A stretch of 37,767 nucleotides of DNA from contig JBGOUJ010000010.1 of NCBI GenBank assembly GCA_041477005.1, positions 1 to 37,767 on the forward strand, read 5' to 3'. Shown piece by piece: positions 1-7,621 of this stretch; position 1 is the first letter of the stretch, and each line of letters begins with the position of its first letter. This stretch comes from JBGOUJ01 sp041477005 (lineage in GTDB: Bacteria > Acidobacteriota > Terriglobia > Bryobacterales > JACQDG01). A program made the position numbers and the translations under genes. Below the pieces are notes generated by a model. That model ran no database searches, was not told the DNA's origin, and was given only the letters and a program-made list of their open reading frames with translations.

Positions 1-69
1 GAAGAACCCATCGAGGAAATCGTCCGGCGGATCTACACCGGGCCGTCGGTGCTGGAGTTCGGCCGGTGA
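1..69 (+). CDS. ABC transporter ATP-binding protein, C-terminal tail (partial)
   Basis: Only the last 22 codons are in the window (…IEEIVRRIYTGPSVLEFGR, then TGA). The stop overlaps the GTG start of the next gene by 4 bases (GTGA), so the two are translationally coupled. The downstream genes are two ABC-2 type permeases, and in this family the preceding gene encodes the ATPase. The ending, with a short helix before a basic C-terminus, is compatible with an ABC ATPase but has no diagnostic motif; the Walker boxes would lie upstream of the window. The identity is therefore inferred from the neighbours. Confidence 0.6.
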   Translation, partial: EEPIEEIVRRIYTGPSVLEFGR

Positions 70-908
70 GCGCGGCGGCCGGGTGGAGCGCCCCCTGGAG
101 CACGCTTCTGGGCCGCTGGCGCGTTTACCGCGAGTTCACCCGCGTCGGCTTCATCAACATCCTGGCTTTCCGCCTCCGGTATTTCACCGGGGTGCTGACA
201 TACCTGATCAACGTCACGGTCTATTACTTCATCTGGAAAGCGCTCTTCGCCGCCGAGCCCGATCTCGGTGGCTTCCGGTTTCACGAAATGGTGACCTACG
301 TCGCCGTGGGCTGGATCATCCGCTCGCTCTACTTCAACAACATCGACCAGGACATGGCCGGGGATGTGACGGAGGGCAGAATCAGCATGGCGCTGATCAA
401 GCCGGTGAACATCCAGTGGATGTACATCTGCCAGTCGCTCGGCGAGAACCTGTTCCGCCTGGTATTGATGGCGCCGCCGGTGGCGGCGGTGATCGCGCTG
501 GTCTTCCCGGTCGATCCGCCGAAGAGCGCGGCTTACGCGGCGCTGTTTCTGGTCTCGCTCGCGGGCAGCGTGCTGCTGGTGGCCACGCTGAATTTCGTCG
601 TGGGGACGTGCGCCATCCGCCTGAAGTCGATCCTGGGGCTGCTGCGCGCCAAGTTCATGGTGCAGGACCTGCTGTCCGGCCTGCTGATCCCGATGAGCCT
701 GTTCCCGGGGCCGCTCCAGAAGGTCCTCGCCTTCCTGCCCTTCGAGCACATCGGCTACACCCCTATGCTGATCTATCTGGGCCGGCTGAGCTACGCCGAG
801 GCCGGCAAGGCGCTGGCCGTGCAGGCGCTGTGGGTGTTGTTGCTCGCTGGCTTCGGCGCCTGGTTCTGGAAGGTGATGTCCCGGAAGCTCACCATACAAG
901 GAGGCTGA
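66..908 (+). CDS. ABC-2 type exporter permease (DUF990-like), subunit 1
   Basis: A 280-residue integral membrane protein with about six hydrophobic segments. The first follows the amphipathic stretch YREFTRVGFINILAFRLRYF near residue 30. Segments near residues 45-60, 120-140, 155-180, 200-225 and 255-275 look membrane-spanning. Length and the N-terminal pattern fit the DUF990/ABC2_membrane_6 permeases, which work as a pair with one ATPase to move a lipid, drug or polysaccharide across the inner membrane; the substrate cannot be told. GTG at 66 was chosen because it overlaps the preceding stop (GTGA). The stop overlaps the ATG of the next permease by one base (TGATG). The gene is part of a three-gene operon that starts before the window. 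Confidence 0.85.
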   Translation: MSAAAGWSAPWSTLLGRWRVYREFTRVGFINILAFRLRYFTGVLTYLINVTVYYFIWKALFAAEPDLGGFRFHEMVTYVAVGWIIRSLYFNNIDQDMAGDVTEGRISMALIKPVNIQWMYICQSLGENLFRLVLMAPPVAAVIALVFPVDPPKSAAYAALFLVSLAGSVLLVATLNFVVGTCAIRLKSILGLLRAKFMVQDLLSGLLIPMSLFPGPLQKVLAFLPFEHIGYTPMLIYLGRLSYAEAGKALAVQALWVLLLAGFGAWFWKVMSRKLTIQGG

Positions 909-1699
909 TGAGACGCTACCTCGGGCTGCTCGGCGAATACTTTCTGCAATACTTAAAGGTCCGCTTGGCGTACAAGGGCGATTTCCTGATCTCGGTAGTC
1001 AGCACGCTGGTGGGGACGGCCTTCGGCCTGGCCGTGGTGCTGATCCTGTTCCGGCGGGTGACGCGGCTGGCCGACTGGAGCTACTACGAGATCCTGTTTC
1101 TTTACGGCTTCGGCCTGATCCCGCTCTCGTTTTTCAACGTCTGCAGCATCAACCTCTACTACTTCGGCGACAACTACATCGTCCAGGGGAAATTCGACCG
1201 CGTCTTATTGCGCCCGATTCATTCGCTGTTTCAGATCCTGTTCGAGCAATTCCGCCTGGAGTCGTTCGCCGACGCGGCGGTCGGATTCGCCGTGGTCCTC
1301 TACGCCGCCCGCAAGCTGCGGCTGGACTTCGGCCTTGTGGACTGGATCGCGGTGGTCTTGCTCGCCCTCTGCGGCTTGCTGATCTACGTGGCCGTATTCC
1401 TGATGCTGACCGCGGTGTCGTTCTGGCTGGAGGACCGCGTCGGCGTGATGCCGCCGGTCTATAACATGATGGCCTTCGGCCGCTACCCGCTCAAGATCTA
1501 CCACACGGTCATCCAGTTCCTGCTGAGCTGGATCATTCCCTTCGGCTTCGCCACCTTCTACCCGGCCACTCACCTGCTCCGCCGCTTCGAATACAACAAC
1601 TATTTCTACTCGCTGCCGGTGGTGACGATCGCCTTCGTGGCCATGGCTCTGGCGCTGTGGAACCGGGGCGTGCAGAACTACTCGAGCACCGGGTCGTAA
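908..1699 (+). CDS. ABC-2 type exporter permease (DUF990-like), subunit 2
   Basis: A 263-residue membrane protein, the second permease of the exporter operon. It starts MRRYLGLLGEYFLQYLKVRL, with the amphipathic leader and following Tyr/Phe-rich spans typical of the family. A loop rich in charged residues (NYIVQGKFDRVLLRPIH) precedes FEQFRLESFADAAVGF, a segment common in DUF990 proteins. About six membrane spans are visible, the last ending at WNRGVQNYSS. Its ATG overlaps the previous stop by one base, preceded by AAGGAGG. It is the last gene of the operon; what follows is non-coding DNA with an interspersed repeat. It probably forms a heterodimer with the preceding permease. The exported substrate is unknown. 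Confidence 0.85.
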   Translation: MRRYLGLLGEYFLQYLKVRLAYKGDFLISVVSTLVGTAFGLAVVLILFRRVTRLADWSYYEILFLYGFGLIPLSFFNVCSINLYYFGDNYIVQGKFDRVLLRPIHSLFQILFEQFRLESFADAAVGFAVVLYAARKLRLDFGLVDWIAVVLLALCGLLIYVAVFLMLTAVSFWLEDRVGVMPPVYNMMAFGRYPLKIYHTVIQFLLSWIIPFGFATFYPATHLLRRFEYNNYFYSLPVVTIAFVAMALALWNRGVQNYSSTGS

Positions 1700-2057
1700 C
1701 CAACAGTGAGCAGCCATCAGCCGTCAGCAACCCAGTGCTCGACGGGGCTGGTTTCGGCACGCGGATGGCGCTCCACCGGAGCGGGTGCTGCGCACCGTTG
1801 ATCGTTTCTGGCTCCGGCGCTCCCCTTGATGAGCCGTGGCGAGTCGCCCAGCCCGACCGCACGAAAATAGAATTTAGGCTGGAGTAAAGATTATTGAGCA
1901 GAAAGATTTATGGGGATCAGATGAATAACAGTGGAAACACCTTCAGGTGGAATCGGACCAGCCCGCCCAGGTCACCGGAACCGGCGACGATGGACGCTTC
2001 CAAGGGACCCTTCGCGGCGCCGTTTTCACCAGCGTGGAAGGGCTGCCCTGAACTAAT
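1700..2057. other. Intergenic spacer between convergent genes
   Basis: This 358-base spacer lies between the exporter operon and the convergent CocE-type gene. Its first third holds an interspersed repeat (1709-1790). The rest has no gene I can support. A stretch near 1930-2050 read in one frame gives QVTGTGDDGRFQGTLRGAV before a stop, which reads like a decayed C-terminus, but it has no start and no recognisable family. Confidence 0.5.
1709..1790 (+). repeat. Interspersed TCAGC-type repeat, copy 1
   Basis: It begins with CAGCCATCAGCCGTCAGCAA, continues through CCCAGTGCTCG and a GGGGCTG(G/T)TTTCGGCA segment, and ends GCGGATGGCGCTCC-CCGGAGCGGGTGCTG. The same order of blocks is present in reverse orientation at 5327-5500, and its right half is present at 4132-4192. 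It contains an internal inverted motif (GCGCTCCACCGGAGCG) and has no coding capacity. It sits just after the exporter operon. Confidence 0.8.
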
Positions 2058-3956
2058 TTAGTGAGGTTCGACCGTTTGCACGAACACCACTGAGCCCTCT
2101 GGCCCGCCGCGGTAGACGCGCTCGACCGCTTTCTGGAAATCGGACGCTTTGGCCGAGGGAATATCCAGGAACTTCTGCGGATTGCGGTCCGTCACCGGAA
2201 ACCAGGAGCTTTGAATCTGCACCATGATCCGGTGGCCGGTGCGAAAGGTGTGGCAGACGTCCGGCATTGAGAATTCGATCTTCGCCGGCTTGCCGGGCGC
2301 AAACGGTTCGGGCTTGTCCCGGCTGTTGCGGAACTTGCCGCGGAAGGGCTCGCCGCGCACCAGCCGCTGATAGTCCCCCATGTGGACTCCCTCGGGATTG
2401 GGATCAGGATTGGGGTAATCGCTCGGATATACGTCGATCAGCTTCACCACAAAATCCGAATCCGTTCCGGAGGTCGAAACGCGCAGCCGCGGCGCAATGG
2501 GGCCGGCGATCGTGACGTCGCGGTCGAGCGGCTCGGTCTGATACACCAGCACGTCGGGCCGTCGCGCCGCAAAGCGCTGATCGGCGGTCATGTAGTCCGA
2601 CGGCATGCCGCGGCCGATGTAGCCGATCACGGGCACGGGCTTGCCGGGGTCGCTCACGTACTCGTCGAATGCGGCGCCGTCGCCCGGAGCGGCATCGAAG
2701 GAGAGCCTGCCGCCCGCGCTCAGATACAGTCCGCGGCGCGCCGTGCCCTTCGGCGGCCAGGCGTCGAAGGCGCGCCATTCGTTTCTTCCGGTCTCGAACA
2801 GCCAGGCTTTGGGAGTGGGAGCGCCCGGCGCGGGCTTCACTCCTTCACCCGTCCCTTTCAAGTTGTATACGAAGAACGGCAACTCGATATGCTCACGATA
2901 AAACTCCCCGGTCTTGGAGCCGAAATTCAGGTTTCCGAGCTTGTCGCCGTCCCCGCGCGCCCACCCGCCGTGCGGCCAGGGCCCCATGATCAAGGTGTTC
3001 GGCGCCGCAGGACCGCTCTCCTCGAGTGCATGGAACAGCTTCAAAGGCCCCGCCAGATCCTCGGCGTCGAACCAGCCGCCCACGAAGAGCGCCGCGGGCC
3101 GCACACTCTTCATGTGCGGCGCCAGCGCGCGCGATCGCCAGAATTCATCGTAGTTCGGGTGCTGGAGCAGCTCGTTCCAGTACGCGTTCTCATTCTTCAG
3201 ATATTTGTTGCTGTTCGCGAGCGGCCCCAGGTTGAGATAGAACTCATATGCGTCGGGCGTTCCATAATCGAACGCAAGGGTAGGCCGCGGCCGCTCGGGC
3301 TCGCCGCTCCTGGGCTTGAAGCTGGTGAAGAAACCGAAGTTCGCCGCCAAAAAAAACGCTCCGTTGTGATAGGCGTCATCGCCGTTTCCCACGTCTCCCA
3401 TCGGGGCTTGAGGCGACACGGCCCGCAGCGCCGGGTGCGCGCCGATCAGGCTGAACGCCGCATAAAAACCGGGATACGAGATGCCCCAGATGCCGGCTTT
3501 CCCATTGTTGTTCGGAACGTTCCGAATCAGCCATTCGACGGTGTCGTACGTATCCGTGCTCTCGTCGGCGTCCTGCGGTCCCTCGAAGCGCGTTTTATGC
3601 GGCGGGACGTCGATGAACTGGCCTTCGGAAAGATAGCGCCCGCGAACGTCCTGATAAACGAAGATGAAACCCTCTTTCGTGAACAGCTCAGACGGGCCGA
3701 GCACGGGGCGATAATTGTCAATCCCGTAAGGCCCCGCCGAGTAGGGCGTGCGCAGCATCAGGATCGGATAGCTGTGCGCCTGGTCCTTGGGAAGATAGAC
3801 GCTCGTAAACAGTTTCACGCCATCCCGCATGGGGATGCGGAAATCGTACTTCGTGTAGTGCGCCCGCGTGTACTCCAGTTGTTTCCGCACAATCGCTTCG
3901 GGAGACTGGGCGAAGGCCCCAATCGCCGAGAGCAGAACGAAAAGGAGACGATTCAT
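2058..3956 (-). CDS. Secreted CocE/NonD family hydrolase, probable alpha-amino acid ester hydrolase
   Basis: A 632-residue protein with a signal peptide (MNRLLFVLLSAIGAFAQ), so periplasmic or secreted. The alpha/beta-hydrolase core carries the nucleophile Ser160 in GISYPGF, Asp297 in WFDAED and His329 in GPWPHGG; a C-terminal jelly-roll domain (from about residue 420) follows, as in X-Pro dipeptidyl-peptidase-like enzymes. The spacing of Ser160, Asp194, Asp297, Glu299, Asp300 and His329 reproduces what I recall of the triad plus carboxylate cluster of alpha-amino acid ester hydrolases, which bind the substrate's free alpha-amino group. These enzymes hydrolyse or transfer alpha-amino acyl esters and beta-lactam side chains. 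I chose the ATG at 3956 over the one at 3968 because the signal peptide begins there and GAGG precedes it. The gene stands alone, convergent with the exporter operon. Specificity is inference. Confidence 0.88.
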   Translation of the reverse strand: MNRLLFVLLSAIGAFAQSPEAIVRKQLEYTRAHYTKYDFRIPMRDGVKLFTSVYLPKDQAHSYPILMLRTPYSAGPYGIDNYRPVLGPSELFTKEGFIFVYQDVRGRYLSEGQFIDVPPHKTRFEGPQDADESTDTYDTVEWLIRNVPNNNGKAGIWGISYPGFYAAFSLIGAHPALRAVSPQAPMGDVGNGDDAYHNGAFFLAANFGFFTSFKPRSGEPERPRPTLAFDYGTPDAYEFYLNLGPLANSNKYLKNENAYWNELLQHPNYDEFWRSRALAPHMKSVRPAALFVGGWFDAEDLAGPLKLFHALEESGPAAPNTLIMGPWPHGGWARGDGDKLGNLNFGSKTGEFYREHIELPFFVYNLKGTGEGVKPAPGAPTPKAWLFETGRNEWRAFDAWPPKGTARRGLYLSAGGRLSFDAAPGDGAAFDEYVSDPGKPVPVIGYIGRGMPSDYMTADQRFAARRPDVLVYQTEPLDRDVTIAGPIAPRLRVSTSGTDSDFVVKLIDVYPSDYPNPDPNPEGVHMGDYQRLVRGEPFRGKFRNSRDKPEPFAPGKPAKIEFSMPDVCHTFRTGHRIMVQIQSSWFPVTDRNPQKFLDIPSAKASDFQKAVERVYRGGPEGSVVFVQTVEPH

Positions 3957-4131
3957 GTGGATCCTCAATTTCTCAACTCCCCGGACCGGCCCCCGCGCCC
4001 GCTCACGCTCGGGCGCCCCCGTCCCGCGAATGCCTTCCGCGGCCTGATTTTACCCTGGGTGGGCGGCGGGATGCCGCGCCTGGTAGCAAACGACGCTCGG
4101 GAGGTGGCGCTCAACACGCTTCACTAAAGCC

Positions 4132-4192
4132 GGCTGGCGCTCCGCCGGAGCGGGTGCTGAGGGCTGACGGCTGTTAGCTGAAAGCTGCTTCT
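4132..4192 (+). repeat. Interspersed TCAGC-type repeat, copy 2 (short)
   Basis: GGCTGGCGCTCCGCCGGAGC is followed by GGGTGCTGAGGGCTGACGG and CTGTTAGCTGAAAGCTGCTT. It matches the right half of copy 1 and, in reverse complement, the left half of the copy at 5327-5500. It lies in the 419-base spacer between the divergent genes that start at 3956 and 4376. Confidence 0.75.
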
Positions 4193-4201
4193 AAGTGGTA
4201 T

Positions 4202-4242
4202 AGCGGGCGCGTTGAAAGGGTTTTGGGGTGAGCGCGCCCGCT
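4202..4242. other. Perfect 10-bp inverted repeat with 21-base loop
   Basis: AGCGGGCGCG (4202-4211) and CGCGCCCGCT (4233-4242) are perfect reverse complements around a G/T-rich loop (TTGAAAGGGTTTTGGGG…). It lies about 75 bases before the DUF72 promoter and 10 bases after a repeat copy. With no T-run straight after it, it is a poor intrinsic terminator. It could be a structured transcript element, a protein-binding site or a relic of the repeat. Confidence 0.6.
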
Positions 4243-4315
4243 GTTGTAACGGGGATTTGACTATAAAAGCGACGGGCGGCCCGAACAAGTTACAGGGACC
4301 ACTAATTTTTTTTTC

Positions 4316-4345
4316 TTGACTCGGCCGGCCGGCAAGCGCTACACT
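4316..4345 (+). promoter_or_regulatory. Sigma-70-like promoter of the DUF72 gene
   Basis: TTGACT (4316-4321) and TACACT (4340-4345) are separated by 18 bases, just after a T-rich tract at 4306-4314. The start site would fall near 4352, leaving a leader of about 24 nt with the GAAAGAGGG ribosome-binding site before GTG at 4376. This fixes the start of the gene downstream of any earlier codon in the frame. Confidence 0.6.
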
Positions 4346-4375
4346 GGAGGCGAAGAAAAAGCGAAAGAGGGTCTT

Positions 4376-5467
4376 GTGACAACCGTGACTGAGCCCGCAG
4401 AGATCCGCGTGGGGCCGGCCGGGTGGTCTTATCCGGACTGGAAGCGGATCGTCTATCCCGACGCCCGCCCCCGCGATTTTCACGAAGCGGCGTATCTGGC
4501 GCGCTACTTCGACACCATCGAAATCAACACTTCGTTCTACCGGCCGGTGCGGCCCGAACTGGCCCGGCTGTGGGTCCGCAAGATCGCGTTCAACCCCCGG
4601 TTCCGCTTCACGGCAAAGCTGTACCGCGGGTTCACCCACGAGGGGCGGCTGGATAGCGCCGAAATCCAGCAATACCGCGAGGGTCTGGCGCCGATCGTCG
4701 AGGCCAGCCGGTTGGGCTGCGTCCTGATGCAGTTTCCCTGGTCGTTCAAGTTCACCCGGGAGAACCGGGACTACCTGATCCGTCTGAAGAAGACCTTTCC
4801 GGATTACGCGCTGGTGGCTGAGATGCGCCACAGCAGTTGGGCGGCCGATGAGGCGATCGGAGTCTTCATCGACTACCACATCGGGTTCTGCAACATCGAT
4901 CAGCCGCAGTTTGCCCACTCTCTGCCGCCGATGGCGGTGGCGACCACGCCCATCGGTTACGTCCGGTTGCACGGCCGCAACTACGAGCACTGGTTCGAGA
5001 ACCCGGAAGCGGAAGACAAGGACCCGGATGCGCTGCCCCACGTCGCCGCCCGCTACAACTATCTTTATTCAATGGACGAGCTGGCCGAGTGGAAGAGCCG
5101 CGTCGAGCAGGTGGCCGGCCAGGCGCGCTCCACCTACGTGATCACCAACAACCACTACCAGGGCAAGGCGGCGGCCAACGGCTTGCAGTTGATCCACCTG
5201 CTGCTCGACCAGCCGGTGGAAACGCCGCCCGATCTTCTCAACTTCTATCCGGAGCTGGCCGCCGTCTCGAAGAACGCCCCGGCCCAGGGAAGCCTGTTCG
5301 GCGCCTCCCGGGCGACCCCGTCAGGAAGGCAGCTTTCAGCTAACAGCCGTCAGCAAGGCAGCTTTCAGCTAACAGCCGTCAGCACTCAGCACCCGCTTCG
5401 GCGGAGCGCCATCCGCCTGCCGAAAACAGCCCCGGCGAGCACTGGGTTGCTGATGGCTGATGGCTGA
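4376..5467 (+). CDS. DUF72 domain protein with repeat-derived C-terminal extension
   Basis: A 363-residue protein. Residues about 8-300 form the DUF72 TIM-barrel-like fold: IRVGPAGWSYPDWKRIVYP at the start, FDTIEINTSFYRPVRPE, a central QFPWSFKFT, YVRLHGRN near residue 200 and the YVITNNHYQGKAAANG end motif. The biochemical role of DUF72 proteins (YecE family) is not established. The native end is probably near GSLF at residue 308. The following 55 residues are a translation of the interspersed repeat at 5327-5500 (SANSRQQGSFQLTAV…) and are unlikely to be functional. GTG at 4376 is chosen because the promoter at 4316-4345 would exclude earlier starts and GAAAGAGGG precedes it. Confidence 0.85.
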   Translation: MTTVTEPAEIRVGPAGWSYPDWKRIVYPDARPRDFHEAAYLARYFDTIEINTSFYRPVRPELARLWVRKIAFNPRFRFTAKLYRGFTHEGRLDSAEIQQYREGLAPIVEASRLGCVLMQFPWSFKFTRENRDYLIRLKKTFPDYALVAEMRHSSWAADEAIGVFIDYHIGFCNIDQPQFAHSLPPMAVATTPIGYVRLHGRNYEHWFENPEAEDKDPDALPHVAARYNYLYSMDELAEWKSRVEQVAGQARSTYVITNNHYQGKAAANGLQLIHLLLDQPVETPPDLLNFYPELAAVSKNAPAQGSLFGASRATPSGRQLSANSRQQGSFQLTAVSTQHPLRRSAIRLPKTAPASTGLLMADG

Positions 5468-5500
5468 TGGCTGGTTTCCTGATGGCTGATGGCTGGTTTC
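5327..5500 (-). repeat. Interspersed TCAGC-type repeat, copy 3 (long)
   Basis: In reverse complement this carries the same blocks as copy 1, flanked by short tandem duplications. At the left, GGCAGCTTTCAGCTAACAGC occurs twice in succession; at the right, TGATGGCTGATGGCTGG-type units are repeated. It fills the space between two convergent genes, reaching to 7 bases from the stop of the outer-membrane protein and extending over the 3' end of the DUF72 gene. Confidence 0.85.
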
Positions 5501-5506
5501 TTCCCG

Positions 5507-7621
5507 TCACAGGCCCGAGCGCAGGCTCGTGTAGAAGATGTGGGCGTGGTAGTTTTGAAGACCCGTGTATCTCTCGTTGTAATCGTAGTATTGCCAGCCG
5601 GCGTTCCAGGAAAGCTTCTTGTGAAGCTTGATGGTGAGCTTGGCCTGGGGCGCTTGGTAAGTCAGCGGGTAGGCGTTGATCAGGTCGGTCCCGTTGAAAC
5701 GGAAGTTGGGATAAGACACCTGGAACGGGGCGGCCGCCGGTGGTCCCGTCCCAATGAAGGGCGTCGCCACCGGACTGAACCCGTCGGCCGTATCCTTCAC
5801 GATCGAATAGCCTAGGAACAGCACCGCGTTCTTGAACAAGTCGGCGCGGAAGGTGGCGAAGCCGTGGTGGATGTTGCTCACGTAAAGGCTGCGGCGGGCC
5901 GTGACATCGGGCAGATCGGGGAGCGGGAAATTGACGATGCCGGAGGCCGTGTTGAGGTGCAGCTTGGCATATCCGGCATCGAAACCGAAGCGGCGCGCCG
6001 GCGCCCAGGCGACGCCGGCCGAGTACTGCCGGCTCTCGTAGCTGTGGCTGGAAGGCGCGTTGCCTTCGAGCGCGTCGAGCACCGGCGGCGCGTCGTTCCG
6101 GTTGTGATACTCCTTGAAACTGGCCGTCATCAGCCAGGCCTTCCGCTTCCACTGGGCTTTGATCGTCTCGGCGTGATAGCGCTTTTCGCTGACGGGCGTG
6201 AAGGGCATGCCGGCGCTGCCGTACTCCACGTCGAGCAGCATCGTCAGGGGGGGCAGCGGCCGTATCCGGATGCCGGCCAGGCCGGACTGCAGCACGTTCT
6301 GGAAGCTGAAGAGCGGAACGTCTCCCGGCACGCCGCTGATATTCTGCAGGATATCGCGGCTCTCGACGCGGCGGATCGAGTAGTGATAGCCGCCGTAGAA
6401 GCCGATCTTCTTGGTCGGGCGGAAGCTCACGTCGGTCGAGTTGCTGAGCAGCCGGATGCCGAGGATGTCGAAGAAATACTGACTGATCCCCGGATCGCTG
6501 GGGCTCAGCGGCTGGCGGACCTCGATGAACGCGGAAGCGCCGCTGATGCGGCTCTGGTTGACGGAGCTGGTGTTGGAGAAGGTCCAGCGCTGGCCGGGCT
6601 GGAAGCTCAGGGTCAGGTCGCCTGTTCCCTGGGTGCGCTTGGCGGCGCCCAGCACGTAGTCCTGGCGGGTGACGGCGATGCCGCTCAGCGGGTTGAGATT
6701 CGCGATGTTTTCATCCAGCGCAAAATTGCGAGTGCCGCCGGAATAGACAAACCGCCCATTGACCGAGAACAAACGGTTGGCGTCGGTGTGGACGTTGAAT
6801 CGGGTGAACGGCGTGCGCCCATGCACCGGGTCACTGCGGCGAAAGCTCGGAGCGACCAGGCCGGTTGTCAGCCCCAGCGGCACGCCCGGAGAGTTCTGCG
6901 GATCCTCCTTGTAGTCATCGAGGCTCTGCAGAAACGAAAACTGGAAGCCGGCGACCTTGACGTTGGCCCCCGCGCGCCAGGTGTTGTTTACCCGGCGGAC
7001 GTTCTCGGCGTAGACAAAGAACTGGTCGCGCGAGAAGGCCTGCTCGCGGAGCACATTGAAGCTCTCCGAGGTCAGCGCCGGGCCGTTCTGGTTGTTGCGG
7101 TCGTAGCCGAGCAGAAGCTGGATGCGCCGCTGCGGGAACACGACCAGATCGTAGTTCTGGAAGATCCGCTCGGTGTTGAAGCGGTGCTTGCCGTCCGACA
7201 CAGCCAGCAGGTTGTTGTAGTAGTTCACGATGCGGAAGCCCATGTCGAAGCGGTAGAGGCGGTTCTTCTCGAGGTGCAGGCGGCTCGATTGATAGGGGTC
7301 GCCGCCGGCGCCGAATGTGGTGAGCACCAGCTCGTCCACGAAGCGCCCGTGGCCGTCGCCGGAATTCAGCCGCAGCGTTCCATCGAACAGCCGCAGGCCG
7401 TTGTTGTAGTTCAGCGACGACCGGTACATCTCGGTGTTCCCATCCACCACCACCGCGCGATACCCGTACTCGAACGAGTCCGTCACCCGATAGGTCCCAA
7501 CGCGATGGTCCGCCTCCTGCGCCTGAGCCGCCGCCAGGCAAAGCGACGCTACGCTAACAAGCAAAAGAAGGCGTCTCCTCGTCCGGACGCCGGGTCTCTC
7601 CCTCTGGTTCTCCCGGTTCAT
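5507..7621 (-). CDS. Outer-membrane beta-barrel partner of a decaheme cytochrome (MtrB/PioB-like)
   Basis: A 704-residue protein with an N-terminal signal peptide (basic RTRRR, then LLLLVSVASLCLAAAQAQ). The mature part alternates polar and hydrophobic residues in strands rich in Tyr, Phe and Asn throughout (for example RLYRFDMGFRIVNYYNNLL and RFGFDAGYAKLHLN), as expected for a large barrel of 26-28 strands. Length and gene order match MtrB/PioB-type porins, which sheath a periplasmic decaheme cytochrome so that electrons cross the outer membrane. It lacks the N-terminal CxxC of Shewanella MtrB, and its last residue is Leu rather than the usual aromatic. The ATG at 7621 overlaps the cytochrome stop by 4 bases (ATGA). 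The functional call rests mainly on that coupling and the barrel-like composition. Confidence 0.75.
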   Translation of the reverse strand: MNRENQRERPGVRTRRRLLLLVSVASLCLAAAQAQEADHRVGTYRVTDSFEYGYRAVVVDGNTEMYRSSLNYNNGLRLFDGTLRLNSGDGHGRFVDELVLTTFGAGGDPYQSSRLHLEKNRLYRFDMGFRIVNYYNNLLAVSDGKHRFNTERIFQNYDLVVFPQRRIQLLLGYDRNNQNGPALTSESFNVLREQAFSRDQFFVYAENVRRVNNTWRAGANVKVAGFQFSFLQSLDDYKEDPQNSPGVPLGLTTGLVAPSFRRSDPVHGRTPFTRFNVHTDANRLFSVNGRFVYSGGTRNFALDENIANLNPLSGIAVTRQDYVLGAAKRTQGTGDLTLSFQPGQRWTFSNTSSVNQSRISGASAFIEVRQPLSPSDPGISQYFFDILGIRLLSNSTDVSFRPTKKIGFYGGYHYSIRRVESRDILQNISGVPGDVPLFSFQNVLQSGLAGIRIRPLPPLTMLLDVEYGSAGMPFTPVSEKRYHAETIKAQWKRKAWLMTASFKEYHNRNDAPPVLDALEGNAPSSHSYESRQYSAGVAWAPARRFGFDAGYAKLHLNTASGIVNFPLPDLPDVTARRSLYVSNIHHGFATFRADLFKNAVLFLGYSIVKDTADGFSPVATPFIGTGPPAAAPFQVSYPNFRFNGTDLINAYPLTYQAPQAKLTIKLHKKLSWNAGWQYYDYNERYTGLQNYHAHIFYTSLRSGL

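Noticed and set aside
1921..2061. 47-codon open frame from ATG 1921
   Set aside because: Low complexity, no ribosome-binding site and no recognisable sequence; the spacer is between convergent genes.
2382..4127. Long open frame on the plus strand, antisense to the CocE-type gene
   Set aside because: It is rich in Arg, Gly and Ala with no domain pattern, and lies opposite a gene with a signal peptide and full catalytic motifs. It is a shadow of a GC-rich coding strand.
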